Shown here in pieces: positions 37,238 through 46,892 of a stretch of DNA of 64,000 bases. Location of the stretch: assembly GCF_030294945.1 (NCBI RefSeq), contig NZ_AP018448.1:6230001-6294000 (forward strand). The letters run 5' to 3'. This stretch comes from Streptomyces graminofaciens. GTDB taxonomy: Bacteria > Actinomycetota > Actinomycetes > Streptomycetales > Streptomycetaceae. A program made the translations under genes and the position numbers. A model generated the notes under the pieces. The model was not told the DNA's origin. It saw only the letters and a list, made by a program, of their open reading frames with translations, and ran no database searches. Within the stretch, counting starts at the first letter, position 1; every line of letters starts with the position of its first letter.

Positions 37238-37423
37238 GGAGACGACGGTCTCGACAGCTCTCCGGGCCGGCTCTCCAGGCAGCTCTCTCGGCAGCTCTCC
37301 AGGCAGCTCTCTCGACGCCCCCCGGGCGCTCACCACCTGCAGCCAGCCGGGGTCGTACGCGGCGGAGCGGGGGTGACGATCGAGTCGGACGAGGGCGGCG
37401 AGGGCGTCCTGGGCGTCGGTCAC
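37238..37423 (-). pseudogene. Possible gene remnant with short direct repeats
   Basis: A GTG at 37423 opens VTDAQDALAALVRLDRHPRS then AAYDPGWLQVV, which has coding-like composition and recalls methyltransferase N-termini, but it decays after 30 residues into ELPGELPRELPGEP encoded by GGCAGCTCTC repeats (37252-37317). I cannot assign it; it may be a degraded gene. The remainder of the 327-bp gap up to the Uma2 gene shows nothing else. Confidence 0.25.
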
Positions 37424-37557
37424 GAGGGGCGAGGCAAGCGGATCGGGGGCGGGGCCGCAAGGGAGTTTCGAGGTGCCGCCCGTGTCCCGGTCACCGAACG
37501 TATCGTTGTACTGCGCGGCTGTGTGCGACCGAGCGACAGCCGGGGAGGAGCGCCACG

Positions 37558-38148
37558 ATGACCGTCCTTGAAGACAGGATCGCGATGGCCGAGAGCGACA
37601 ACACGCGCCAGCTCGACGAAATGTTCGAACGGCTCGAGAAGATGCCCGTCCCCGAGGGATACAAGGTAGAGATCGTCGGGGGGGCCATCTTCATGTCACC
37701 GCAGCGGGACATCCACTGGGAAACCATTCGCATGGTCATCTGGGCGTTGGAGGATCGCTTCGGACGGAAAGCGAAGGTGTTCTCGGACGTCCGCATCGAC
37801 TTCCCCGGCCGTCTGAACGGTTACTGCCCTGACGTGGCCAAGCTGCGCGATGGCGCCACGAAGAACGACGAGGGTCGCTGGCGCTACCAGGACGTGGAGT
37901 TCATCGCCGAGGTCATCTCCAAGGACACGGCCCTGAACGACTACGGCCCCAAAAAGACCGCGTACGCCCTCGCCGAAGTCCCCGTATATGTGGTCGCCGA
38001 CCCGTACACAGGCAAGTGTCGCCTGTTCACCCAGCCCAAAGAGGGCGACTACATGAGTGACACGTCCCTCACCTACGGCACCGACGTCGACATGACCAGC
38101 ACCCCGCTCGACCTCGTCCTCAAGACCGACGAGTTCCCGCGCGACTAG
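37558..38148 (+). CDS. Uma2-family (DUF820) putative restriction-fold nuclease
   Basis: 196 aa. PD-(D/E)XK-like DUF820 protein: YKVEIVGGAIFMSPQ, CPDVAKLRDG, then the core DVEFIAEVISKDTALNDYGP (E-x-x-S-K with D) and YALAEVPVYVVADPYTGKCR. The acidic and Lys residues of the predicted active site are present. Uma2 genes are numerous in Streptomyces and cyanobacteria, with no firm function. Good ribosome site GGGGAGGAG ten bases before ATG 37558. Confidence 0.88.
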   Translation: MTVLEDRIAMAESDNTRQLDEMFERLEKMPVPEGYKVEIVGGAIFMSPQRDIHWETIRMVIWALEDRFGRKAKVFSDVRIDFPGRLNGYCPDVAKLRDGATKNDEGRWRYQDVEFIAEVISKDTALNDYGPKKTAYALAEVPVYVVADPYTGKCRLFTQPKEGDYMSDTSLTYGTDVDMTSTPLDLVLKTDEFPRD

Positions 38149-38236
38149 GACCATTCGAAGGGCCCTCCCCCCCCCTCACCCCCCACCGGACACGCCCTAA
38201 GGTCGACCGGACGCGGCGACGAGGGGTGGACCGGGG

Positions 38237-39676
<1,440 letters not shown>

Positions 39677-39683
39677 CGCGGGC

Positions 39684-40622
39684 TCAGAACATCGTGTTGT
39701 CGTTCGCCGAAGTCTCCGGCACGTCCTGGATGACGTCCCAGTGCTCGACGATCTTCCCGTTCCGTACCCGGAACAGGTCGATGATCGCCTGGCCGCGTTC
39801 GCCCGGCGCGTTGACGTAGTGGCTGTGGACGGCGACGAGGTCACCCTCGGCGATGACCCGCTTCGGGGTCACGGACAGCTTCGGGAACTGGTCGAAGTAC
39901 GCGCCCAGGCCGGCCTTCACGCCGTCCACCCCGTTGGGGATGTTCGGGTTGTGCTGCTGGTACTCGGGGCCCCAGTACTTGTCGATCGCCGACAGGTCCT
40001 TCCGCACCAGCAGCCGGTCGAACGCCTTGGTGACGAGCTTCTGGTTGTGCGCCGTCCGCCACGCCGGGCCCGGCGCGCTGGTCCGCGGCCGGCTGACCGT
40101 GGAGAACATGTCGTTGCCGTTCGCGGAGGACTCCGGAACCGTCTGCCCGACGTCCCAGTGCTCGGCGATCCGCCCGCCCTGGAAGCGGAAGATGTCGAAC
40201 ACGGCGGTGCCCCGCGTGCCCGGTGTCAGCACCAGGTTGGAGTGCACGAGCACCAGGTCGCCCTGCGCGATCACCCGCTTGACGGCGTACTCGGCGTCGG
40301 GGAACTGCTGGTGCACCGCGACCCCGAGGTTCTTCAGCGTCTCGGCGCCGTCGGGCGCGAGCGGGTTGTGCTGGATGTAGTCGGGGCGTACGTAACGGTC
40401 CACGACCTCCGTGTCCCCCCGCTCGAACACCCCCTTGAGGACGCGCACGGCGACGGACTTCCTGTAGCCGAGGCGCGCGGCGTCCCCGTACTCCCCGTAG
40501 GACACCTGGTGTGCGGCGCTCGGCGTGGCCGCGACGGCCGGCACGACGACGACGGTCGACGTGAGCGCGACGGCCGCGAAGGCGGCGGCGAGGGCGCGGC
40601 GGGCGTGCGTGGTGGGGGTCAC
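39684..40622 (-). CDS. Secreted protein with two SnoaL-like (NTF2) domains
   Basis: 312 aa from GTG 40622 (GGGAGCATC before it). Signal peptide RALAAAFAAVALTSTVVVVP then AVAA. Two SnoaL/NTF2-like domains follow in tandem (about 45-165 and 185-312), each with a Y-x-QHNP motif (RPDYIQHNPLAPDGAETLKN and GPEYQQHNPNIPNGVDGVKA), an EGDLVAVHSH-like strand and EHWDV. The parallel motifs show an internal duplication. Members include SnoaL cyclases and steroid isomerases, but secreted forms are unassigned. Two palindromes lie just upstream (40655-40668, 40692-40706). Confidence 0.85.
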   Translation of the reverse strand: MTPTTHARRALAAAFAAVALTSTVVVVPAVAATPSAAHQVSYGEYGDAARLGYRKSVAVRVLKGVFERGDTEVVDRYVRPDYIQHNPLAPDGAETLKNLGVAVHQQFPDAEYAVKRVIAQGDLVLVHSNLVLTPGTRGTAVFDIFRFQGGRIAEHWDVGQTVPESSANGNDMFSTVSRPRTSAPGPAWRTAHNQKLVTKAFDRLLVRKDLSAIDKYWGPEYQQHNPNIPNGVDGVKAGLGAYFDQFPKLSVTPKRVIAEGDLVAVHSHYVNAPGERGQAIIDLFRVRNGKIVEHWDVIQDVPETSANDNTMF

Positions 40623-40654
40623 GATGCTCCCATCTGAGGCGGTCGAAGCAATAA

Positions 40655-40668
40655 CTTGAAGCTTCAAG
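40655..40668. promoter_or_regulatory. Palindrome CTTGAAGCTTCAAG before the SnoaL-like gene
   Basis: Perfect 14-bp palindrome 33 bp upstream of the GTG. A second, imperfect one, CTAAC-GATCG-GTTAG (40692-40706), lies between it and the aldo/keto reductase gene. Both could serve the divergent pair; the regulators are unknown. Confidence 0.5.
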
Positions 40669-40789
40669 AGGACACTAACCACAGGAAAGCACTAACGATC
40701 GGTTAGCGTCAAGATCGGAGGAGGAGCGCGCCCGGATCTCCCCAACCCTCCTTGCCTAGAGCCCACTCCACCGCGTTGGCTAGAGACTC

Positions 40790-41782
40790 ATGAAGTACAC
40801 ACAGCTCGGACGCACGGGACTCAAGGTCAGTCGGCTGGTCCTCGGGACCATGAACTTCGGTCCGCAGACGGACGAAGCGGACAGCCACGCGATCATGGAC
40901 GCGGCGCTGGACGCGGGCATCAACTTCTTCGACACGGCGAACGTGTACGGCTGGGGCGAGAACAAGGGCCGTACGGAATCGATCATCGGCAACTGGTTCG
41001 CGCAGGGCGGCGAGCGGCGCGACAAGGTCGTCCTCGCCACCAAGGTCTACGGCAACATGGCGGCCGACGGCGACGCCTGGCCCAACCACGACAAGCTGTC
41101 GGCGGTGAACATCCGGCGCGCCGTGGACGCGTCGCTCAAGCGGCTGCAGACCGACTACATCGACGTCTACCAGTTCCACCACATCGACCGCGCCACTCCC
41201 TTCGAGGAGATCTGGCAGGCCATCGACGTACTGGTGCAGCAGGGCAAGATCCTCTACGCCGGTTCCTCCAACTTCCCCGGCTACAAGATCGCCCAGGCCA
41301 ACGAGACCGCCGCCCGGCGCGGCAACACCATCGGCCTCGTCAGCGAGCAGTGCCTCTACAACCTCGCCGAGCGCCGCGCCGAGATGGAGGTCATCCCGGC
41401 CGCGCAGGAGTACGGCCTCGGTGTCATCCCCTGGTCGCCGCTGCACGGCGGACTGCTCGGCGGGGTCATCAAGAAGGAGGTCGAGGGGGGTCGCCGCGCC
41501 TCGGGGCGGGCCGCCGACACCCTCGCGAACCCCACCGCGCGCGCCCAGATCCAGGCGTACGAGGACCTGCTCGACAAGCACGGCCTCGAACCCGGCGAGG
41601 CGGCCCTGGCCTGGCTCCTGACCCGCCCCGGCGTCACGGGCCCGATCGTCGGCCCCCGTACGGCGGAACAGCTGGACTCCGCCCTCCGGGCCGCGGAGCT
41701 CGAACTGAGCGAGGAGCTCCTGGCATCACTGGACGAGATCTTCCCGGGCCCGGGCCCGTCCCCGGAGGCCTTCGCCTGGTAG
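40790..41782 (+). CDS. Aldo/keto reductase
   Basis: 330 aa NADPH-dependent TIM-barrel oxidoreductase. The tetrad is Asp in FFDTANVYGWGENKGRTESI with Tyr, Lys in KVVLATKVYGNM and His in VYQFHHID; the cofactor loop is in the C-terminal GPIVGPRTAEQLDSALRAAE. Substrate unknown; related enzymes (YghZ/AKR11-like) reduce aldehydes. ATG at 40790. A dispersed element follows the stop. Confidence 0.92.
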   Translation: MKYTQLGRTGLKVSRLVLGTMNFGPQTDEADSHAIMDAALDAGINFFDTANVYGWGENKGRTESIIGNWFAQGGERRDKVVLATKVYGNMAADGDAWPNHDKLSAVNIRRAVDASLKRLQTDYIDVYQFHHIDRATPFEEIWQAIDVLVQQGKILYAGSSNFPGYKIAQANETAARRGNTIGLVSEQCLYNLAERRAEMEVIPAAQEYGLGVIPWSPLHGGLLGGVIKKEVEGGRRASGRAADTLANPTARAQIQAYEDLLDKHGLEPGEAALAWLLTRPGVTGPIVGPRTAEQLDSALRAAELELSEELLASLDEIFPGPGPSPEAFAW

Positions 41783-41790
41783 CCCCGCTG

Positions 41791-41872
41791 AGGGGCGCCC
41801 CGTAGGAGGCGCGGGGAACTGCGCGACCAGCCCCCACCGGCCCGCAGCCGACAAGGCAACGCGCAGTTCCCC
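41791..41872. repeat. Dispersed intergenic element, best copy
   Basis: Core GCGGGGAACTGCGCGACCAG plus CCCCCACCGGCCCGCAGCCG at 41811-41850, followed by an inverted partial core (GCGCAGTTCCCC, 41861-41872). It lies between the aldo/keto reductase stop and the small membrane gene, so it could form a terminator-like structure. Confidence 0.75.
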
Positions 41873-41877
41873 AGTCG

Positions 41878-41967
41878 TCACTTACCGAGGGCAGCCGCCA
41901 CGCCGACGACGACGAACATCAGCACAAGCACAACGGCCATGATCCGGTTACGGGTTTTCGGGTCCAC
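41878..41967 (-). CDS. 29-residue membrane peptide
   Basis: GTG at 41967 encodes MDPKTRNRIMAVVLVLMFVV followed by VGVAAALGK and a TGA stop. A basic N-terminus is followed by a single hydrophobic helix, a topology typical of small membrane proteins. It begins only 10 bases after the 2'-5' RNA ligase-like stop, so it shares that transcript. I believe close versions occur at the same place in other Streptomyces, but this is from memory. No function is known. Confidence 0.6.
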   Translation of the reverse strand: MDPKTRNRIMAVVLVLMFVVVGVAAALGK

Positions 41968-41977
41968 GTATGTGAGC

Positions 41978-42550
41978 CTAACCGCCCCCACCGAGCGGCC
42001 AACGGGCGACCGCCTCGTACCGCGGCTGCTCCCCCGCCACCCCCGACGTCGGCAGATTGCTGCGCACGAGCACCAGCTCGGCCACCGTCCAGGTACGGCC
42101 GGCGAAGGCGTGCAGCGCCTCTACGTACGGCCGCGCCTCGAACGCCTCCCGGCTGCGGGCCACCGTCAGATGCGGCGTGTAGCGGCGGTGCTCCCCCATG
42201 TCGACCCCCGCCTTGCGCCCGGCCGCCTCCGCGCGGTCGGCCAGCAGCCGCAGGGTCCGCAGGTCGCCGTCCGCGCCCGCCCACAGCGCCCGGCCGTGCC
42301 CGAACTGGCCGCCGCCGGTCACCGCCAGCGCGAACGGTTCCGTACGGTGTGCGGCACGCTCCAGCCGCGCCGACAGCTCCGGTACGAGCTCCGCATCGAC
42401 CTCCCCGTAGAAGGCCAACGTGAAGTGCCACCCGGCCACCTCGGTCCACCGCAGCCGGTCGGCGCCGGCGATCCCCTTCAACTCGCCGACCGCCGAACCC
42501 AGTTCGTCCATCGCCTCGGACGGCGGCAACACGGCCGCGAACAACCTCAT
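41978..42550 (-). CDS. thpR: 2'-5' RNA ligase / RNA 2',3'-cyclic phosphodiesterase
   Basis: 190 aa, 2H phosphoesterase. Both HxT motifs are visible: WHFTLAFYG and PHLTVARS, with the expected spacing of about 85 residues. It hydrolyses 2',3'-cyclic phosphate ends or ligates RNA in vitro; the physiological substrate is uncertain. ATG at 42550 gives MRLFAAVLPPSEAMDELGSA, the conserved start. Upstream lies a repeat-rich non-coding stretch. Confidence 0.9.
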   Translation of the reverse strand: MRLFAAVLPPSEAMDELGSAVGELKGIAGADRLRWTEVAGWHFTLAFYGEVDAELVPELSARLERAAHRTEPFALAVTGGGQFGHGRALWAGADGDLRTLRLLADRAEAAGRKAGVDMGEHRRYTPHLTVARSREAFEARPYVEALHAFAGRTWTVAELVLVRSNLPTSGVAGEQPRYEAVARWPLGGGG

Positions 42551-42898
42551 ACGGCCACCCTTCCAGGCAACGATCACTTTGTCGCCCCCGGCCGCGCCCC
42601 TCGATGAGCGCGGGGAACCGCGCGAGCAACCCGATCGAACCGCAAGAACACGCAGAACCCGCAGCACCCGCACCCGCACCCGCACCCGCACCCGCCGACG
42701 AACCCGCACCCGCCGACGAACCCGGACCACCCGGGCTCTCAGCCGTCAGCGGCGAGGTCGAAGGGGCGGGGTCGAAGGGGCGGGGTCGAAAGGCGGGGTC
42801 GAAAAGGCGGCAGCCCCTGCATGACGGGACGAGGACGGGCCGAGGATGAGGCGAGGACGGGGCGAGGACGGGGCGAGGATGGGGCGGCGGGGGCGAGA
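42551..42898. repeat. Repeat-rich gap: dispersed element plus three microsatellites
   Basis: 348 bp without a gene. It holds a copy of the dispersed element (42608-42646), a run of CACCCG hexamers (about 42658-42722), GGGGCGGGGTCGAA units (about 42768-42802) and GGGGCGAGGAC units (about 42830-42885). It separates the ligase-like gene from the 3' end of the MFS gene. Confidence 0.8.
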
Positions 42899-44332
42899 TC
42901 ACCCGGCCGAGGCAGCCGCCGCCACCACCGTCTCCTTCGGCACGAACCGCACCCGCGGACACCCGCGCCGCCACCCCACGGACACCCGCAGCCCCCCGAC
43001 CCGAGCCAACACCAGCCCCACGAACACCGCGGCGACAGCCGAGACCGCACCCCCCGCGACAAACCCGACCCTCGGCCCGTACGCGTCCGTCACCCATCCC
43101 GCGATCGGCGCACCCAGCGGCGAACCCCCGAGAAACACCATCATGTACAGGGCCATGACCCGCCCGCGCATGACGGGATCCGTCCCCATCTGAATGGCCG
43201 TGTTGGCGGTGACGTTCACCGTCAGACCGAACATCCCTATCGGCGCCATGAGCAGCACGAACACCCAGTACGACGGAGCCAGCGCGGCCACGACCTCCAG
43301 CACACCGAAGGCCAGCGCCCCGGCGATCAGCACCCGCAGCCGAGCAGTGCCGCGCCGGGCCGCGAGCAGCGCGCCCGAGACCGAGCCGACCGCCATCAGC
43401 GTGTTGAAGAGGCTGTACGAACCGGCACCGGCGTGGAAGACGTCGTCCGCGTACGCCGACAGCCAGACGGGGAAGTTGAAGCCGAAGGTGCCGATGAAGC
43501 CGACCAGCACGATGGGCCAGAGCAGCTCGGGCCGGCCCGCCACATACCGCAGGCCCTCCCGCAGCTGCCCCTTGCCGCGCGGAGCCCGGCGTGCGGGGTG
43601 GAGTTCCTTCGACCGCATGAGCAGCAGACCGGCGATGGGAGCGACGAAGGAGAGGCCGTTGTAGAGGAACGCCCAGCCCGTGCCCACGGTGGTGATCAGC
43701 ACACCGGCGACGGCGGGGCCGATCAGCCGGGCCGACTGGAAGTTCGCCGAGTTGAGGCTGACCGCGTTCTGCAACTGCTCGGGGCCGACCATCTCGGACA
43801 CGAACGACTGCCGGGCCGGGTTGTCGACGACCGTGGCCATGCCCACGGCGAAGGCGACGACGTAGACGTGCCAGACCTGGACCTGCCCGGAGAGGGTCAG
43901 CGCGGCGAGCGCGAGCCCGGTGACCGCCATCGACGTCTGTGTCAGGAACAGCAGCCGCCGCTTGGGGAACCGGTCGACGAGCACCCCGCCGTACAGCCCG
44001 AACAGCAGCATCGGCAGGAACTGCAACGCCATCGTGAACCCGACCGCGGTCGACGACCCGGTGAGACTGAGCACCAGCCAGTCCTGCGCGATGCGCTGCA
44101 TCCACGTACCGGTGTTGGAGACCGACTGCCCGATGAAGAAGAGCCGGTAGTTCCGGACCCGGAGGGATCGGAACATGGAGGCGTTGCGGGTGTTCCGGGC
44201 GTCACGGGCGCCGCGGGCGCGGGTGTCGGAGCCGACGGTATCCGGTGGGGCTTCGGGGATGTCCGGTGCGGACGGGGGCTCGTGTGCGGTCAACGGTGCG
44301 GGGGCGGAATCTGCTCCGGGTCCCGAACTCAA
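42899..44332 (-). CDS. MFS transporter (MFS_3/enterobactin exporter type)
   Basis: 477 aa, 12 helices after a 50-residue hydrophilic N-terminus: FRSLRVRNYRLFFIGQSVSN, GTWMQRIAQDWLVLSLTGSS, VDNPARQSFVSEMVG, MRGRVMALYMMVFLGGSPLG. This is a common actinobacterial exporter class found beside MarR genes. TTG at 44332 is preferred because AAGGAGG lies nine bases upstream; earlier in-frame starts lack such a site. The MarR gene 171 bp upstream is on the same strand, so the pair is probably co-regulated. Substrate, perhaps a drug, unknown. Confidence 0.88.
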   Translation of the reverse strand: MSSGPGADSAPAPLTAHEPPSAPDIPEAPPDTVGSDTRARGARDARNTRNASMFRSLRVRNYRLFFIGQSVSNTGTWMQRIAQDWLVLSLTGSSTAVGFTMALQFLPMLLFGLYGGVLVDRFPKRRLLFLTQTSMAVTGLALAALTLSGQVQVWHVYVVAFAVGMATVVDNPARQSFVSEMVGPEQLQNAVSLNSANFQSARLIGPAVAGVLITTVGTGWAFLYNGLSFVAPIAGLLLMRSKELHPARRAPRGKGQLREGLRYVAGRPELLWPIVLVGFIGTFGFNFPVWLSAYADDVFHAGAGSYSLFNTLMAVGSVSGALLAARRGTARLRVLIAGALAFGVLEVVAALAPSYWVFVLLMAPIGMFGLTVNVTANTAIQMGTDPVMRGRVMALYMMVFLGGSPLGAPIAGWVTDAYGPRVGFVAGGAVSAVAAVFVGLVLARVGGLRVSVGWRRGCPRVRFVPKETVVAAAASAG

Positions 44333-44416
44333 AGGGGCTCGCCTCCTTGTGGCAACGCGTGAACCTGGCGCGGGGTGCGTCGGCCTCACTGCTCCGGTTC
44401 TGTCTTCTGTGTCCTG

Positions 44417-44465
44417 CTGCCTTTCTGTCCCGCTGCTTTCCTGTCCCGCTGTATTTCTGTCTGCG
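44417..44465. repeat. 16-bp pyrimidine-rich direct repeats
   Basis: CTTTCTGTCCCGCTG-like units occur three times in the marR-MFS gap. Possibly a transcript spacer; no hairpin. Confidence 0.6.
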
Positions 44466-44503
44466 GCGCACCGGGGATCACCCCGGTCTCGTACGTACCG
44501 CTC

Positions 44504-44941
44504 TCAGAGATGCGCGAGCTTCTCCAGCACCGGCGCGGCCGCGCTGAGCTTCGCCCACTCGTCCTCGTCGAGGCCCTCGACCAGGGACGCCAGGAACGCG
44601 TTGCGCTTGCGGCGGCTCTCCTCGAGCATCGCCTCGGCCCGCTCGGTCTGGGTGACCACCTTCTGCCGCCGGTCCTCGGGGTGCGGCTCCAGCTTCACCA
44701 GGCCCTTGCTCTCCAGCAGGGCGACGATGCGGGTCATCGACGGCGGCTGCACATGCTCCTTGCGGGCGAGCTCGCCCGGGGTGGCGGTGCCACAGCGGGC
44801 GAGGGTGCCGAGCACCGACATCTCGGTGGGGCTCAGCGACTCGTCGACCCGCTGGTGCTTGAGCCGGCGGGACAGGCGCATCACGGCGGACCGGAGCGCG
44901 TTCACGGCGGCCTCGTCGTCGCCATGGTTCAGGTCAGGCAT
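44504..44941 (-). CDS. MarR-family regulator
   Basis: 145 aa winged helix. The HTH is LSPTEMSVLGTLARCGTATP then GELARKEHVQPPSMTRIVAL, and the wing is KLEPHPEDRRQKVVTQTERA. It precedes the MFS exporter gene, so control of efflux is likely. ATG at 44941 is immediately followed (upstream side) by a 9-bp inverted repeat that overlaps the promoter, indicating autoregulation. Confidence 0.92.
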   Translation of the reverse strand: MPDLNHGDDEAAVNALRSAVMRLSRRLKHQRVDESLSPTEMSVLGTLARCGTATPGELARKEHVQPPSMTRIVALLESKGLVKLEPHPEDRRQKVVTQTERAEAMLEESRRKRNAFLASLVEGLDEDEWAKLSAAAPVLEKLAHL

Positions 44942-44943
44942 GT

Positions 44944-44975
44944 TCTTTAGCGTAACTCATTACTCTCGCTAAAGA
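44944..44975. promoter_or_regulatory. MarR operator candidate
   Basis: TCTTTAGCG (44944-44952) and CGCTAAAGA (44967-44975) are perfect inverted arms with 14 bases between. The repeat starts two bases from the marR start codon, so binding would block its transcription and translation. Confidence 0.65.
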
Positions 44976-45105
44976 CCACCGAATGGCACAGCTCTGCCCG
45001 TGAGGCCCGCCACGCATACGGAACCCGACCTGTTTATCACTCAAACGGGTGAGCTGAACGCGGAACGTGACTCACCGGGCCAGAGCAACCCCGAACCTGG
45101 TACTC

Positions 45106-45288
45106 ATGGGGACCAGTGTGCTCAGCCTGCGGATAGACGGGGAGCTGCTCGAACGGCTCCGCACCCACGCGGCGAAAAGGGGAATGAGCGTCCAGGACTA
45201 CGTGATCGGGACGCTCATTCGGGACGACTTCGACGAGCGGTTCCAGACCGCGGTCGACGAGACGGAGAAGTTCTACGGGGTCACGTGA
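45106..45288 (+). CDS. Small ribbon-helix-helix-like protein
   Basis: 60 aa from ATG 45106 (GTG 45067 would add 13). VLSLRIDGELLERLRTHAAK then RGMSVQDYVIGTLIRDD is the strand-helix-helix pattern of MetJ/Arc repressors, as in small antitoxins and plasmid regulators. The acidic tail (DERFQTAVDETEKFYGVT) is not typical of DNA contact. No toxin gene lies adjacent, so a solitary regulator is more likely. The stop lies inside a terminator stem. Confidence 0.8.
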   Translation: MGTSVLSLRIDGELLERLRTHAAKRGMSVQDYVIGTLIRDDFDERFQTAVDETEKFYGVT

Positions 45289-45315
45289 CCCCCGCCCGGA
45301 CGGACGGGGGTCACG
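45284..45315. terminator. Bidirectional terminator
   Basis: 11-bp perfect stem CGTGACCCCCG (45284-45294) and CGGGGGTCACG (45305-45315) between the convergent RHH and NCS2 genes; it includes the RHH stop codon. Confidence 0.8.
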
Positions 45316-45322
45316 TCGGACG

Positions 45323-46741
45323 TCAGGTCAGACCCAGCGCCGGCATCAGGTAGTAGAAGCCGAACACCGCCGACACCACGTACATCGCGACCGGAACCTC
45401 GCGCCCACGCCCGGCGGCCAGGCGCAGCACGACGAAGGTGATGAAGCCCATGCCGATGCCATTGGTGATCGAGTACGTGAACGGCATCATCACCATGGTC
45501 ACGAACGCCGGGATCGCGATCGTGTAGTCGGCCCAGTCGATGTCGCGGACCGAGTTCGCCAGGATCAGGAAGCCGACCGCGAGCAGGGCCGGGGTGGCCG
45601 CCTGGGACGGGACCATCGTGGCGACCGGCGTCAGGAACAGCGCGAGCCCGAAGAGCGCGCCGGTGACGACGTTCGCGAAGCCCGTGCGCGCGCCCTCGCC
45701 GACACCGGCCGTCGACTCGACGAAGCAGGTGGTGGCGGACGAGGAGCTGGCACCGCCCGCGGCGACCGCGATGCCGTCGACGAAGAGGACCTTGTTGATG
45801 CCGGGCATCTGGCCGTCCGCGTCCGTCAGCTTGGCCTCGTCGCCGACGCCCATGATCGTGCCCATCGCGTCGAAGAAGCACGACAGCAGGACCGTGAAGA
45901 CGAAGAGAACGCCGGTCAGCACGCCGACCTTCGAGAAGCCGCCGAAGAGGCTTACGTCGCCGATGAGCCCGAAGTCGGGGCTGGCGACGGGGTTGCCGGG
46001 CCACTTCGGCGCTGTCAGCCCCCAGGAGCCGGCGGGCAGCTTGACGATCGCCTCGACGGCGACGGCGAGCAGGGTCATCGCGACGATCGAGATCAGGATC
46101 GCGCCCGGCACCTTGCGCACGATCAGCGCCAGGGTCAGCAGGGTGCCGAGGACGAAGACGAGAACCGGCCAGCCGTCGAGATGACCGGTCGCGCCCAGCT
46201 GCAGCGGCACTGTCGTCTTCGCGATGTCCGGGATACGGGTGACGAAACCGGAGTCGACCAGGCCGATCAGCATGATGAACAAGCCGATGCCGATCGAGAT
46301 GCCCTTGCGCAGACCGAGCGGCACGGCGTTCATCACGCGCTCCCGCAGCCCCGTCGCCACCAGCAGCATCACGACGAACCCGGCGAGCACCACCATGCCC
46401 ATCGCGTCCGGCCACGACATACGCGGCGCGAGCTGGAGCGCGACGACCGTGTTCACCCCGAGGCCCGCCGCGAGCGCGATCGGCACATTGCCGATGACAC
46501 CCATGAGAAGCGTGGTGAAGGCGGCGGTGACCGCGGTCGCGGTGACCAGCTGGCCGTAGTCCAGCTGATGGCCGTACATGTCCTTCGCACTGCTCAGGAT
46601 GATCGGGTTCAGGACGATGATGTACGCCATCGCGAAGAAGGTGGCGAAACCGCCCCGGATCTCGCGCGACAGCGTGCTGCCGCGTTCCGAGATCCTGAAG
46701 TAGCGGTCGAGGGAGCCCTGTGCGGACACCTGCGAGGACAT
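45323..46741 (-). CDS. NCS2/AzgA-type purine permease
   Basis: 472 aa, about 12-14 helices. AzgA-family signatures: GFATFFAMAYIIVLNPIIL, GLGVNTVVALQLAPRMSW (N-x-x-V motif), GLRKGISIGIGLFIMLIGLV, FFDAMGTIMGVGDEAKL, and ATTCFVESTAGVGEGARTGF. It imports adenine, guanine or hypoxanthine with protons. ATG at 46741 has GAGG six bases upstream. A LacI-like operator sequence lies in the divergent region shared with the DUF2530 gene. Confidence 0.92.
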   Translation of the reverse strand: MSSQVSAQGSLDRYFRISERGSTLSREIRGGFATFFAMAYIIVLNPIILSSAKDMYGHQLDYGQLVTATAVTAAFTTLLMGVIGNVPIALAAGLGVNTVVALQLAPRMSWPDAMGMVVLAGFVVMLLVATGLRERVMNAVPLGLRKGISIGIGLFIMLIGLVDSGFVTRIPDIAKTTVPLQLGATGHLDGWPVLVFVLGTLLTLALIVRKVPGAILISIVAMTLLAVAVEAIVKLPAGSWGLTAPKWPGNPVASPDFGLIGDVSLFGGFSKVGVLTGVLFVFTVLLSCFFDAMGTIMGVGDEAKLTDADGQMPGINKVLFVDGIAVAAGGASSSSATTCFVESTAGVGEGARTGFANVVTGALFGLALFLTPVATMVPSQAATPALLAVGFLILANSVRDIDWADYTIAIPAFVTMVMMPFTYSITNGIGMGFITFVVLRLAAGRGREVPVAMYVVSAVFGFYYLMPALGLT

Positions 46742-46810
46742 GCGAAACCTCATCCCCAACAGGCTTCTCCCAGCCACGGTTGGAGTTTTCTACGAACAGA
46801 AGTGGTCAAT

Positions 46811-46825
46811 CGGAAACCGTTTCAG
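46811..46825. promoter_or_regulatory. LacI-like operator sequence
   Basis: CGGAAACCGTTTCAG holds the inverted repeat GAAAC-C-GTTTC (46813-46823), similar to LacI/GalR-family sites. It is 72 bp before the permease start and 70 bp before the DUF2530 start. No LacI gene lies in the window. Confidence 0.45.
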
Positions 46826-46892
46826 TATGAACATATGATGCACGGATCTCCATCTCCGCGCGTAGACCCGTCCGCCTCGTAAGCTGTGCCCC

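Noticed and set aside
37558..38148. Uma2 protein as part of a transposon
   Set aside because: No transposase, terminal repeats or target duplications nearby.
45106..45288. Toxin-antitoxin pair with the RHH protein as antitoxin
   Set aside because: No toxin-like small gene is adjacent; neighbours are MarR and a purine permease.
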